The notes beneath the pieces are model-generated. The model was given only the letters and a program-made list of their open reading frames with translations. It was not told the DNA's origin and did no database searches. A stretch of DNA of 64,000 nucleotides, from contig SCFE01000097.1 in the NCBI GenBank assembly GCA_004352715.1, positions 153,545-217,544 of the forward strand. The letters are read 5' to 3'. The stretch is from Hofstenia miamia (Eukaryota > Xenacoelomorpha > Acoela). Made by a program: the position numbers and the translations under genes. Below, piece after piece: positions 33,901-49,600 of the stretch (its first letter is position 1; each line of letters begins with the position of its first letter).

Positions 33901-36900
33901 TGTTGGAGACATATTAGTTACCAAACATCCTTGTATTTCAATCTTGTAGCTAGTGAATTATTATTTTTTAATTAACTCGTAGTTGATGATGGTGTCCTCT
34001 AGTAACTACCCTTTCAGTTATTAACGAAATTCAACACATATTTCATGTACGGTGTCCCCGCTGCTTTGAAATCTGAAACCGCCTTGAAATTTAAAGTTTG
34101 CTGCTTTGAACTGACTGGAAATGCTATTTCGTTTATTACTTTCCGCCTTTGTCATTATTAACTTTTAGTTTTAGCAGTGTTATCCAACCAAACACTATGC
34201 CCTAGCGATTGACAGTGATCGAGTTGGGCCTTTGGTCTATAACTATGATTCTCAAGCAGATAGTTTTCTATGAGGATCATTTTGAGAGAATGTGTGAAGT
34301 GTAAGCTAACACAAGAGAAGACTTTAGTAGATGATTGCTTTCTCTTTAACATCTGGCAAGAAGACGTAAAGTATATGGAACAAGAATGATAATTTATAAA
34401 AAAGGAGATTATCTCTCAACATCTATTGCAAATATACGAAATATTACACGGAAAAAGTCAATATACGAATATACAATACACGAAAAATCTCATATACGTC
34501 AATGCCCTGTTCTCAACCTAGGTCCGCATGGGCGTTAGGATCCCATATAACTTTACAGAGGATCCACACACACAAAATAGTGAAGGGGGTTGGGGTAGGA
34601 TCCGTTGTGACATTTATATATATATATATATATATATATAGTGCTTTGTGAAAGCTGATGGTAAAAAAACATTATTGAATTGAATAATATTAAAGCGTTT
34701 AAGCAAACTAATGAATCCCTCAATATCTTTTGCAGAAACATTTTCTAAGAGCCATGCAATATTATGATTATACCCCTCTCATATTGTTTAGTGTAATACG
34801 AGTACAGATATTGCGTTTATCCTTTACACAATATGAATTTTAAATTCATTTTCATTTTTTTTAAAAAGATAAAATGCGAATTTTTTGAGAGTAATCATTA
34901 GACAAGTTAAATATGTTGTATGACTAGTTGCCATTTTAGTTGTACTACTAGTGGCCTTTCACTGTTTTTAGGTTTCTTCTGTCATTGTGTAGGCAAGAGG
35001 GACATATCGAAATGTTGGGTTTTCAAAATTGATTTTGATTGGTCAAACCAAAAATTTTTTCTTAAGAAATTAAAAATTTTTAAAACTAATATGATTAACT
35101 GCTTTTTTAGTGTCAATTTTTTCAAAATGTAGTCGCGCACTTAATAACGACTGCGATCTCCCTCCTCCGTCAAAAATTCTCCTTCCCCTGATTTCTGCTG
35201 TTAAAAACTGCTGCTATGTCAAATATCTGAGCGATAAACCGATAAACACAGCATGTCATAAAACACAGGTTTGTCATAAAACTGTGGGTGTCTCAGTAGA
35301 GATCCCACCAAAAGTGAATCATTTTAGTTTTTATTTTCGTGTTTTACCAATGAATGATCAACTAAAATATAAATTTATATAAATAATTATTTCAATTTGG
35401 TTGCATTAGTAAGTTTCTAGTTTTGGCTTAATATTATTTCCCACTAATCTCATTGAGAATTTTTGTCTATTTAACACAAGTATGGAGAAGTTGCAAAGAG
35501 TGAAAAAGGTTTGTTGAGTTCAATTAGGCCCCCAGAATCATCTCCTATGATTGTAAATATTTGTTAATTTCACTTTTAAATCGCTGTTACAGAAGCGTTA
35601 TTTATCGTGTGAAATACAATTCATAATTGAGGATTTAGTTAGAAAGAGATTATTCTGATGAACATATTCCCTTCATTTGCGAAGTGTGATTTATCGTGAA
35701 GGAGTTAGAAGGAAAATCTTAATAATTTGGTGGATTTCTTTTGGGGAGCAATTACCTATAGGTTGGTGATTACTTTCTTTCTTGATTGCATGCCGCTTGT
35801 CACTGTCCGTTGGTTAAAACAATAACCCATTGTTCTCTTGTCGCTGAGTTTATCTAATCACGGCGCAATGCCCCGCCGCACTAATTCCCCCCTCTCCTCT
35901 AACAAAGCACAGCGCATCTCTTAATAGGCTCCTGGTTTATTATCTGTCCTCCCAACTATAAAAAACTATATATCACTCTATGTCATCTCCATAAAACCAG
36001 TTCATCATTATCGCATTTTTCATATTTGGCGCTGCTGCACGCAGCATGTACATTTAAATGTTTCTTTAATCATGTGTCTATATCTGCTTGCCTGAAATTG
36101 TAAGCCTCCTGCTTATCATAATTTGGAATTCAAGCAATGCGAATATTAAAAACCTCTTAGTTTTTACATTTTTTTCAAATTCTCACACAATTACAGTTAT
36201 AGCCGTCCCCTGATCTTTAAATGCAGCAATTTTTTAATATATGTACTATCCAATTTAAACAAGTGTGCTACTTAGGTGTTTATTACAATCATAGGCAAAG
36301 AATTTTTTTGAGATCGCTTTGAAGCTAAGTAATAATTAAATTTACTAAATGTACTCAATGTATTCTTTGGAATTTGCAGTTTACGCTCCCTCTGAACTCG
36401 TCATTGTTTGAATATACTAGGAAGCTGCTCGTGCTATGCACGGGAATTTCAATGGGCTGTATTAGATATTTAATAAATGAATAAACTTTTAACAAACCAT
36501 ATGTTGTGTTTTTAATATTTTAGGAACGAAATAAGAATTGGTAAGATTATTTTTATTCACAATTTTAGCATATGACACTCCTTAATTAAACATTCAATAT
36601 TAAAAGCACATTCAAAGTATGGTTACACCTAATGCAAAAGAGTGTATAGAATCACAACAAAATTGAGTCCATTATTGTAGAAGTGTAGATAGTTGATTGT
36701 ATTTTTTTAAATTTCTGCGAAATGTGGTACGAGTATTTTCGCGGTGTTTTATATGCTATAATAATCGTTTCATTTGAAATAGCTTTTAATGAATTAGCAT
36801 ATTTAGTGGTGTACGTCAAACGGGTAGAAGAAAACAACTTCGCACTTCACTGCGTGCATATGCTGTAACACTTCCATGAAAAGAATGAGGCAATGTCGTT

Positions 36901-37656
36901 AAAACTTTATAAGCCATTTTAACAAATTGTCTCTTATAGTTCCATTCTACTAACGGTGTTAAATGCGCTTTTGAGAACGGTGGTGTAATATGGCAATTCC
37001 ACGACATTGGTCGACTAAGCATTTTTTCTGTTTAGAACTTAGACTTCCTGTTAGCTAAGTGGCACACCTAACGTAGTGGTGTTATATATTTGAGTGGAAA
37101 ATAACGAAGAGTTTTACTCTTATGAAAATAAACAAAAACCATCTTAAAATAAATGAAATATTCGCATAATTAAAATTAACAAAGCCACTAATTAGTTTCC
37201 TGGGGTATGCGTTGTTAATCGGATTGTGTGAAGGAAGACTTCAATGTCAACATCGCGCGAAATTGACAATCTTATGCGCAACGGTCAACCCATTGGAATT
37301 AAATTTAGAAGAGGAAACATGATTAAATGGAGGTCTGGAAATAGTTACACACGAAAATATTATATTATAATTTTAAATTGTCGTAATGGGAAGAAGGGGC
37401 ATCACGCTATTTGTTATGCATTGACGTCAATTGTTTTTGACAGAGAACATTTTTTTAAATAATGAGCAGAGGAAATAAATAAAGGTTGATTTCTCTTGAA
37501 GTTGAAAGTATCCAATTAATCGAATTAACATAGAAACGAACCATCCACGAAAAAGTTTGTTTGATAATTATATCAAATTGCTTATTGACTCAAAGAATTT
37601 CAATGTTTCCTTCATTTAAATTTTGTATCAATCTTGGGGTATATAAAAACAAATGA

Positions 37657-37694
<38 letters not shown>

Positions 37695-40600
37695 TATATA
37701 AAAAACAAATTTATTCAAAATCATACATGTTTCGCTACATAATCATAGCTTCATCTGTGATAAAATTTGGAGAAATTTGGCTTTAGAATAGATGTAAAAT
37801 TTTGAAATGATGTAATTGTTTACTTAATAGATTGATGTTGCATTCTTTTATAGTTATTGCTTCGGCGATTTTTGTGTAATTGGTCTTAGTTATAACGTTC
37901 AAATTTTCCTCTTTGACTGATGGTAATAACAATAAATTTCAGATTTTAAATGACCTTTAAGGTGTTCTTTAATCCTAGTTTGTAGATATCGTCTTGTTTC
38001 CTATATATATATATATATATATTATTCTTAGAAATTCGCATTGAATGATTTTTTTAAAATATTTATAGGAATAATTGCTTTGAATTTCTTGTTTAGATGT
38101 ATGCTGCTCACATGAATATCAAGAGTAGACTGAAGGAAATTACATTAATAAGAAGCATAACTAACTCTTAAAACAACAAAGAAATGTTTCAATGTCAACT
38201 GTCTACAGCAGTACGACGTCCACATCATCAATCTTTATGCGAAAAACCGAAGAATAATGCAGCCTTCAGAATATATTTTTGTAGCAGACAATAGAGTTTT
38301 ACATGATTCTCAAGAAATACTTACAATTTAAGAAATTTCAGCCTTGGTGATTCTTATCAAATGACTCTTGTTAAAGGTATTAAATGCTAATGCTATACAA
38401 TCCTGAATTTAGCAATCCACAGACAGTTGCGCCAGAAAATTTGCAATACATACTAAAACAATATTTATTCACTAATGTATTTTGAACAACTCACAAACGG
38501 AGAAATGCAACGAAAGAGTGCGAAATACGTGTATATTCTAGTCATGGCAAACCTCAGTATTTTGTTTGACCAGATTTGGCAGCTTTCAGAGCTGCAATTC
38601 GATCCGGCATTGACTCCACCCAGTTTTAGCATATTTCGGCGATTTCAGGGTCTCTGTTCCACGCCGCAGGGACAGAATTGGCGATAGGTTTTTGCTTGCT
38701 AGGTGCGCCCATATGCTCAACACTCCTTTTAATGATGGTCCATAGGTTCTCAGTTGGATTGAGATCTGGTGACGCTTGTGGTCAAGCCTCAAGTCGAATG
38801 CCTCTAACTTGGAAAGCTATGAAAGATCTTCGACTAACATGACATGGTGCATTGTCTTGCTGAAATACCACTAATTTTAGGAAACAAATCCTGCATCTAT
38901 TGCACCACTCGTGAATTTTCATCCGTAATATTCGTATAGTTCTGTTATAATTTTCATGCATAAAAGCATATGCACGTATTTATGAGCCACTTGAAGCTGC
39001 TTTTTCCCCTGGTTTTTATTTGATGAATGGACTTCGATGTAGCGTCGTTGTCTTAAAACCTCCATGGAAATCACACATTGCATTGTGTGAAGAATCCAAT
39101 TGTTGGAGGCGTGTCCAGCACGAAAGTAATTCAAAGTGATTCTTATTAGAGAGTCGTCGGCTCGTCGCAGGTCACGTTTCATCGTATTCAGAAGAGCGTC
39201 CACAATTATCATATTTGCTACTGTAATCACCGGACTCTATGTCGTTGAATTATTCGTGATGCGGTTGACCGGTGGATTCCATGATCCCCAGCAATTTCAG
39301 CATGTAATTTTCCACTGTGTTTGTAGAGAGCAATGATCTTACACATCAATTCATTTCGATCGTCTATTACAATGGCAAAAGCAGAGATATTATTGAATTA
39401 TTGACAAAAAATTAACATCTGGCACGTTGCATTCTTACGTTTGTGAGTTGCTCTAAATAAATTTTTTGTGAATAAATATTGCTTTGCAAATGTTGCAAAA
39501 TTTTGGCGCCAACTGTGTATAATATAATCTGATGGACATCTACCATTAACAAAAGTAGCATGCAAAACAATTAATTTTTGTTGAAACTTTTAGTTGTCAA
39601 AATTCTCAGTTTGAACTTTGCTTGAACTTCGCTAGTTGTTGATAGATATGAAATTAACTTTTGGTCATGTTTGACTAAAGCGGCAGTCGTATCATGCCTG
39701 ATAATAAGAAAGGTTAGAATCATTGATATCGGGCGTTGATAAATAACCAAACCACCACGAATTTAGTATGCGAACTATTTGCTTTCACGTTTTTATTCCC
39801 AATGAAAAAACTTGATGTAGAAATGCCGCTTAACCTAAACTTTAACTAATAATATTGCGAGCAAGTTCTTAGCAAATGTACGGCGTGTCCTATCTCAGCC
39901 AATCTGCCGAATTTTAAGCTCCTCTAAAATTTTCAATAGATTTTTAAAAAATTTAACGGAGCTTACAGTGAGTCTAGGATTACTGCAAGACATCCCTTTG
40001 CGATCATAATTTTGTTAGAATTTGGAGTCGATGGTACCTACAATGCGGGCCAAATGTTTTGCATAATGGCTGTTATTTACCATTATATATAGATGCTATT
40101 ATTTAAGAAAACAAATAATTTGAAAAATGTGAGGGGTTCCTTGCGATACTGCTAGGTTGGTCAAGATCAGGCTTGAACAAAATTCTATCACATGAAGTGG
40201 AAACTCACTTCAACCTCAATCCGATGGTGCATCGTTGGGCACTGTTGAGGAAGAGGATTGTAGATTTACATCCCTCATCATAAAAAGATCTGATAGAGAA
40301 GATCAAGCAGGTTTGGCTGACCACGATCACACTGGAATACTGCTGTACTCTTGTGGAGTCTAGACCAGTTTGTATTGAGAGAAGTGTTAAAGGCAAAAGG
40401 TGGTTCAACTCAATACTACTTTGCTAACAATATATTACCCTTTACCGTTTTTCACTTTTTATTGAAATATACCTGGTATATTGGATTGTGCATTATGAAA
40501 AACTAGGATTTAGTAAATATATAACGTTTTTGTGCTAAAATTTTGCCCAGCATGGTACTATTTTTGGAAGATTCCATCAGAATAATTGAATCTGATTTTG

Positions 40601-43600
40601 ACATTTGCAATTTCGTCAAACGTTTTAACGAAGTTCATATTCCATAAATCAGATAGAATATCTTATCCAAGAAATTTCAAACACGTTCTAGGTGATTTAT
40701 TAAACATTGAGATCAAGTTGTGTTTCTCAAACGTCAAAATGCGTATTCTTTGAAGTGGGATAAACGTTACGCCTACTCTCAAAATATGCCTAGCTTAGTA
40801 AAAAGTTAAATGCAGTTAAATCGAGGTTTTCTGTCTTGAAAATTTTCTAGTGAACTGCATTTCAGGGTGAAATAATAATTTATTACTTAAAATATTAACG
40901 GAGGATTGCGCTTTCGCATATTAACGTTTGCATCCATTGTTTATGAAGAAAGGGAATGCTGCAGTTTCACAGCTCTGCTGAGTATTTCTTTTCTGAAATT
41001 TACATTTCAAATAAAACCAAATTTCATCTCCATGGGTGCGTGGGTGTTGTCTCATGGTACAGATATTCATTCAAACCAATGAAAACTTGCACATTTTAAG
41101 TTTATTAAATTTCTTTTCTAATGTCTTCCTCTCATTTTGAATGATTGAAGCAAAGATTTAATACATTGCTTGTTGCGCCTAAGTGATCGATGATATTGCT
41201 ATAATATTTGGTAATGTCAATGCATTATTGCAAGGCTGGAAAGTCTGCCTTTGGGCATATTGCTTTTAAACTAGATTGTTGTTTGGGAAATGTAAAAAAA
41301 GCACAACCTTACAATCTACCATCGGAAGGACTAAAAATCTTTTTGTAATCTGCTGTATTCATTCTTCATGAATGCTATGCAAAACATGGGCCATCCATAT
41401 TCTTATCTACAGGTTGATGAAAGTTGCTGAGCACAGTTTCACCAAAATCGCTTTGCAGCTAAGGGCTGGAATCACGGAAGATGGAACAATGATGGCGTCT
41501 TTCTCGGAATGGGAAAATGTTCTTCGAGGTAATTGATGATACTAGAAAAAGTAGGAAGGAGCGTTGCTACTTCCAACTCAACATTTTCTCTATTCGTTTG
41601 TTGCCCGTGTATCAAATTTAATGAGAGAATAATGTAAATGTAATATGTATAAATCCATTTGAAGAAGATTTGCCATATTGCAATGGGTATATACTCACAT
41701 AAGCTCAATACAAGGCTTTCTTTAATATTAATGAATGCCTTAGCTCAATAGAAACCGCCCGTGGTAAAAACATGTTACATGAATCCCACTATATTTTAAT
41801 ATATTTTTCAAATACAATGTATTTATATTGAGAAGATAGACAATATTTGAAAGTGGAATTGCACACAATGTAAATTTGTAATTATTGAGACAATATTTTC
41901 GTTGGACTAGTGCGAGTGTGAAAGAAGCTTAAATGCATAAGCAAGTGGCGTAGAGTAGAAAATGATGCTTTATTTTATCAAAATAATATCCCATGCGAAT
42001 TAATGAAACAACTTCGTTCTTCAAAAGCCATTAGATTCTAAAAAACTATCTAGCTTTTGCGCACATTAGTTTTGTCTCTATCACTTCAAACGCGGTTTCC
42101 TGTTTAATTGCGACAATAGGCGTAGAAGCGGAAAAGCGAAAGCGATTCACTGATGTTTGTCCAACGACATTGCTTGATCGCCGATGTGTACTATATATAC
42201 TGCGCTTTCCAACAATTTAAGTAAACTCATCAGCGAGAAGTGCGTCTCCTTGAGCAAGCGAATAATATTCTCAAACCTCGTGAAATTTATTAATATTTTA
42301 AAATCGTGTCCTTCATCTCTTTTCTTCGTGCTGTTTAATGAAAAAGTAGTTACCTCAAACAAAAAATCATTCATTTAATATTCATAAATTACGAACGCAC
42401 CTGCAGCCATGTTTATTAAGATTAATCCCTCTGTTGACATTACCCATCGCAGCTTTTCACATTTTATCATTGAAATTTAGGATGGGCGATTAGTGGAAAA
42501 AATAGCTTTGCCTTGAAGAATATGGAAATATTTCAAGATGTGCGAATGCAATTATGTCTTCCACACTAAGTAGTAAAATATTAAAATTCATCGATTTTCA
42601 ATTAGCGTCCAGACTTACAATGTAAGTGGGTAATCGTTGTAGTAGAATTGGAAAACACTTTCCAGCTATAGTTCAAATTGAAAAATGTGCAAAAGTATTT
42701 ATAAAAAAATTAATTTAGAATCTAGGATGATCACGTGATTAATTGAAAAAGCTTGATTAATGCGACATTTGAAAGTTTTTGCGCCCAAGGATTTCTTTGG
42801 TCACATTAATAACACTGGAAAATCATACAAAATGTCTATTGTTACACCACATCAAAGAGCTATTTATTTAGCGGTATAAATGCAATTTTGCTATTGGGTC
42901 AAAATTCAGTGATAAATCAAATTTTATTCATCTTTTAAATGCATCGTTATGTCCGCCACCTAAACAGTTTTTATGCTACGATTGCGAGAATTATTTACTC
43001 ACCATTACATTTGCTCATTTTCAAAGGATTTTATGACAGTAAATCCCAATGAAAAATTAACTATCAAATCTTAGTGAAATTATAAGTTTTTATTTGCACC
43101 CACCAATCGGAAGTTTTGTATTATATATATATATATATATATATATAATACAGAACCGACTAAACATGTTAAGAATATCTTCGAATTTAAAAAACAGTAT
43201 CAAAATTGATATTCCAATAACCTTTAATTTTAACATTATTTGAGAATTAGGTCCAAGTATTTTTGCGAATTGGGATTGGCTCCTATTGAAAACATTGGTG
43301 TGAGTAGTCAATTCTCAATGAATTGGCTTGAAATCCCTGATTTGGTTTGGTACATTTTGTTGTAATATACTTAATATATTGGCGCCTTTCTTTTAAATTA
43401 ACGGATAATATTTTAAAGTTTACTGTATGATATATTAGTGTCATATAATAGCGCGGCATTCTTTCAGTGCATTTAATTCGCTGATTTACAAAGGTGTTAA
43501 CTGCTAATGCGAATATTTAGTAACAGTGTTAATTGTACCACCAAATGGCATGAATAGAGCCTTTTGAATTTCCCCTTTGGATAGAAATCACTTAAGCACT

Positions 43601-46600
43601 TAGACACTAAAATTCGAAACCATATATCTTTAACCACATTGTCATTTTTGCCGACATTTTGGACCTGCGGCCTCCTACTTGAGCCAGTTGAACAGACGGA
43701 GATGTTGAAATGCTTACAAAATTGATATTTTATGGAATTGCGAGTGAGAACTTCGCTCACATACTGACATCGAATGGTTTTCAATAAACATTGTAAAAGA
43801 CATTTCATGTTTCAAATCACTTAACATAAGATGTTTGTATATTTTGGATAACTTGAGGGAGTTTCATTAAAATTAAGCAGTTTCAATGTGACCATGTTAA
43901 ATTTTACTATTTTGTGTCCTGTTCAATAGCTTCTATGGATGTCTTTTGGGTTGGGACATACATGTATAATCAAGTGACATTAACCTATGAATAGGATATA
44001 CTGGGTTTGAACCGAGATATGCCAAAAATGCAACTAAACGAGGGTCAGAAATAATTTAATGTTATTTGAAAACTATCCTTATTCAATCTAGCAAGTACAA
44101 TTTCTTTTCATGGCACATGCATAGACCTCGAATGTACAAGAATGTGACATGAATATCTGGCGGTTTACAACTGGAGATTTAAATTTTATGTCGTCATTCA
44201 TATCCTATCTCTCTCAAAATACAGATTGTATCGAACCATATGACACAATGACATTACTCTTGTGATTTTGGTATTTCAATTATTGCATCTAATCTTCAAT
44301 TACCATACAATTTTCAATAAACATTAACTGTGTATAACAGTTGATAGGCGCCAAGTTGAACAAGCGTTGGTGCTCCCAACGTTTGTTTGGCATTTAACAA
44401 GAACAGAGGTATGGTCAACCATCAACTGTGCATCTCATAACGCGTTCTTATGCATCCGAAGTTTATGTGTAAATGAGTTTAGGTTTGAAAAACAATTTGA
44501 ACAGAATGAGCCAACAGCAATGACATTATCTAGTTGCTAGTATATTTGGGATTGATATCTACACACAATTGAAGTGTAAGCCATCCTAATTCGCATGGCC
44601 GCAACGTTTCTCATGAGAAATGTGTCAAACCTTATTTTTGTAAATACAGTTTCAAGTGCTAAGAGAACGAATGCGTTAAAAGTTCTCCATTTTGCCGCAC
44701 TTGAATGAGTGCAGGATGGAAATGAGTATATCCATCATTCGATACAGAGTTCAGTCCGCATTACTGTAATGAGTTATTGAGGGATTGATAATTTTAAATA
44801 CTTGGTTTTGATAATGAGTTTTTACGGAATCTATTGAATGTTTTTAGTTAAAAGCAGTTGAAAGCGGTCGTACGTATTGATTAAATGTCAAGGCAATCGA
44901 TTGAATTATCCGCAGCTTATTGGAGTGACTTGTTCGAGTGCGTATCCGTCCTTGAAAGGTCTATTCATCAGCAATTGACTTTACTGATTGCATTCATTAC
45001 TTCGATTAAAAAAGCAATGCGATAAAACACATCGCTGTAATTATCAACTAACTCTTTTTCTCACCCACACTTAACGCACATCAATTTTTTTAACTCTTCA
45101 AAGCTTCATTGAATATCGCAATTCAAATATTCCAACGTATTCATATCCTAATGCTAAGTGATCGAATGTTATTTTCTTGTATCCTAAGCACCTCGTCAAA
45201 TGTGACAGTGTTTCCAAGAATGCTTTCTTTTTCGTTTACATTTCACATTTTTTAATCATTATTTTCTTGTGTTCACTTAAAATTCGTCGGTGGAGTCAAG
45301 TAATTCATAGATATATTTTTGTAACCTGATGTTCTTTTGAGGTACCACTCAGCATTGTTGGCATAATTGTGCTACCTACCCTCCCATCACACCACCACCA
45401 CCCACATATTCAATATTTTAAAAATCATCCAATTTTGTAATTAGAAGAAGGTGGAAACGCATAATTAATGCAACGGCGAAAATAGTTGACACAAATGCAT
45501 GAAATTAAATAATTCGACTTTTAATATATTTAAATTATTAAAATATGCACTTTAATTAGCTGTTTTAAATTCTAAGTGGGAAACACTTCAGTGTATGACA
45601 GGCAAGCAGTCTGCTGGAAATATAAAAAGAAAGGAAATATTTGTATATAAGTCACTCTAAAAAGTTCTTTTATTCACCTTGTGGTCAGGTTCTTTTTTTC
45701 AAACAAATTTCTTAACGTAGTACTCACACTTTGCTTTTGTATTTAGCCCATGTGGATTGATAGGTCTCTTTTCTTTTCTTCAATGAGATTAGTGTATTAT
45801 TTGCCCACGACCCATCCAACAACCCGTAGTTTCTTATAAGGGTTACATTTTGCATTCTTCCATCGTTTACAATTTTATGAAAGAAAGCACATTTAAGTCC
45901 AGAAATTGTAAAAGAAAAATTTAAGAGGTTTCAATAGAGACATCTTTATGTAAACCGTTTCAGGAACGAGCTAAAATTATATAATTTCAAGAAAAGTAAG
46001 ACTGTTAGAAGGCAAATAAACCTTCTTCTTGTCAAAACAATAATGAGTTAATTGATTTTTACATCAATTAATTGAAGGCCTTCTCTAGACAAGAACAATG
46101 GAGTAATTTATATACATATGAAAGCCTAAAATTCAGTGAAAGCAAACTATTAAAACAGCTAAATTTTTAACCGATTCTGTTAACCAAATCTGTTAAATAT
46201 GTACATCACTGTATTGAGAAAATGTTTGTTTGCTCTAACTATGAAGTTGGTTAGCCATGTTAAATGATTGGTTGCAGTAGACATTATATTATCATTTAAG
46301 TAGGCATAAAGTTAAACAGCAGTATAATATTCAATACAATTTAAACGATGATAATGAGCTAATGCTCAATGATGAACTCCAAAATACCGATTGCGATCTT
46401 CTGCACAGCTCATCTTGTATTGACGAAATGTTGACAACGACTGAATGTTATGTATCGTTTATTACTGAATGTATCATTCGTAAGAAAACGGCAAAAAAGT
46501 AGTTTTGAATGAACGTGTGCCGTGTCCAAAGGTTGAGATTCTTCTAAGACAAAAGACGGATGCTATTGAAGCTCGAAATAAAGCTCTAAGGAATAAGATA

Positions 46601-49600
46601 CAACGACTAATTAATAAGACGATTTTCGAGTTCCGACAAGAAAACATTCAAAATATGACAAGAGAAGAGATTAGGAGAGCAATTAAGCGAAGGTCATCTA
46701 AGGTACATAGTTCTTTAGAACTGAACGTAGATGAGCCTTAGATTTGTCTAACGATGCTATCTTGATACTACCAGATAATGATATCAATGCTCATTTTGAT
46801 TTTGATGAGTTATTAGTGAAAGTAAAAGATGTCTTTAGAGCAGTAAAAGTAAACCCATCTGTTGGTCTTGGCATAAATCCCGCTTGAATTTTCAAAAAGT
46901 GTGCATATGCGTTATCAGAACCTTTCGCGAAGTTGTATATGAAAAGTTTCGATGATGTTATTTATCCGCAGACATGGAAAACCGGTCTGGTGACACCTCT
47001 GAAGAAAGAAACCAACTCCTCTAGTCAGGAGCCCTCTATTATAAGATCTGTCCTTGTAACACCGGTATCTGCACTTTGCATCGATAAAATTATGCTTTAG
47101 TACCTGCAGAAGACAATGGCCGATAAACAAGACCCATATCAGTTTGCATATAGAAGGAACTATTCGACAACTGATGCACTATTATGTCTGTTACACAAAA
47201 TAATGCTGAATCTTGAAGATCCGAAATGCATTGTGAGATGCATATTCTTGGACTATTAGTCAGCGTTTTAATACCATTTTCCAGAACCGGTTTCTGAATG
47301 AACTAAGTGAGATAGTAGATCAAGAAGACGACATATGGATGATTCAATGGTTGAAGGAGTACATGCGGAATTTTCGTCAAGCTGTGAAATGTGGAAAAGT
47401 GACGTCTAGTTTTTGTGACATATTGGTTGGTATACCACAAGGTGGACCACATAGTGGTCCTCTTTTCACTTGGGGTACTAATAGACTGAGAAGTGACCAA
47501 TCGTCTATCGTTAAGTATTCAGATGATACAAGATTGTTGATGAAGATATACAATGCGGGTCAATAAACTGCTTTATTAAAACTATTTCTCATATTTACAG
47601 GTTCTCTACAAATAAAATCAGAAAGGAAATGTTTATGGTATATGTGCTCCCTCACTACATGCATGCTGAAGTAACATATGGTATTTATTTATCGGAGAAA
47701 CAGAGGAAGGAGCTTCAGAGACCATTACGATATCTCAGTCAAATTCAACCCGAGTCGTGTTTTACAAAATTATGCATGATTGACATCATCGAATTCCAGT
47801 TTAAAAATATGTTTGTATCTACTATTAGGAAGATTATGAACAATATAGTACATCCGCTTTATCACGAAATTCATAAGTTCAAAGGCAGTATGGATTCTAC
47901 GCGATCTCTCTAGAATATATTATGTCAGAACTGTGCAACACAATAAATCTTTTATCCCGTGTGTTATTGATTTTTTAGTTCATGGAACTATTCTGTCATA
48001 TATCAAACGTTGAAACAGTTCAAACCCACCCACAACTTTGTTTCTATATTGTTAAAGGGTTTTTGATTTATTTTGTTATATTGTCAGATTTCCCTTTTAC
48101 GCTTACTGTGTAGAGGAAATAAAGCGAACTTATTATTATTAAAAGTAAAAATTTTCAAGCGAATATAAAATTATATAAATTAATGCTTTGTAATTAAAGA
48201 AAATTTTCGCTTTAGTTTTCAATTGAATTGTTCATCCTTAAATCCTTATTGTAATGCGAACAAAATAAAAATCTAAATTTGAAATGGTTCGTAGATTCTA
48301 TTCAAATAACATCTTGCAAAGCCATTTACATGGAAATTTAGTTAATAATTCATTTCGAAAAACTGTAAGACGGTTAACTGGCGCATGGGATTGCCAGTTC
48401 TCACTATGGTTAAGGACAATAAGTTTGCTGCACAATTAATAATGGTCGCAAATGGTTTTTTTTAATGTTTATGTAGTATACTAATGCAGATGAATTGTGG
48501 ATATATAATTTACAATTAATTTATTCTAAATGTGACATTTGTCAATTATATCTGTTCCACTTTGCAAACAAAGTATTTGCATTCCGGGTACTTGAAAATT
48601 CAAGTTTCAACCATTGAAAGAGTGAAGCAAGCGCCTCATTCATGCATGTTTCATAAGACACGTTTTCAACATGGATTTTGGTGTCGTTAAAATCGAGTAG
48701 TTCGGAAATAAACCGTGTTTCTTATAACCTAAAGACTTTCTACATAAATCCTAACAATTGAAAGCGGCTAATTATTCCTTGGAAACATTAATGTGCTCCC
48801 ATAGTAAATCTCCCCAACTTAGCTATAAATCAATAGCTAGAATGTCATCAATGTATTTATTAGCAGAAACGTTTTACATCCGAGCCGGCAACAAAACCAT
48901 TATTTTGGTCTGCCGTGCATGGGGTGTGATTTTTAATTATTTCGTCCATTATCATTCAAACTGCTCTACCACCGACGATGTTTTATCTCGACTGTGTATT
49001 ATTAACATCAAACCACGCCTTTAATCTGCAATTCTCCCGAGAAATTTAACCTATCAGCATATTTAATATTTGTAAATTATATTAGAATCTTGCAACTAGC
49101 GTATGTTTATATATATATATATTTCATCTCATCTTATTAAGAGAGAAGACCTCTAGATCCCGAGGGCCCCTCTAGACACTTCGCTAGTCTTAGTGGTTGC
49201 ATTACTTTTAACTGATATCCTCATGATCCTTTAATAATCAAAGTTTTTTGTATTTTAGGTTATTTTATAGGAGCAACTGACTTCTATTAAATCTTCAAAA
49301 ACGCCTTTTTAAAAGAGTAACATTTTACACCTCCATTCAGTCCTCTATAATATCTTAATTTGACTAGACAAAAGTTTATTACTCGCAAAAACTGCCTAAG
49401 AAATTCTAAGTTTGAAATTCTAAATTTGTTTGAAAACACCTTTTCTGTATCAATGCCTAGTCAGCATCAGTACGGGCATGTATAGTGTAGAAGGTTCCCA
49501 TTTTTAACGCAAATTAAAATTTTAAAAATATGGACCGAATTACTTAAGTTATTGAAGCGATAAAACACTTTGACCCCATATCACTGCACACACAGACAAT

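Noticed and set aside
43497-43808. 103-codon minus-strand frame
   Set aside because: No motif, no splice context and no element boundary; length alone is not enough in this much sequence.
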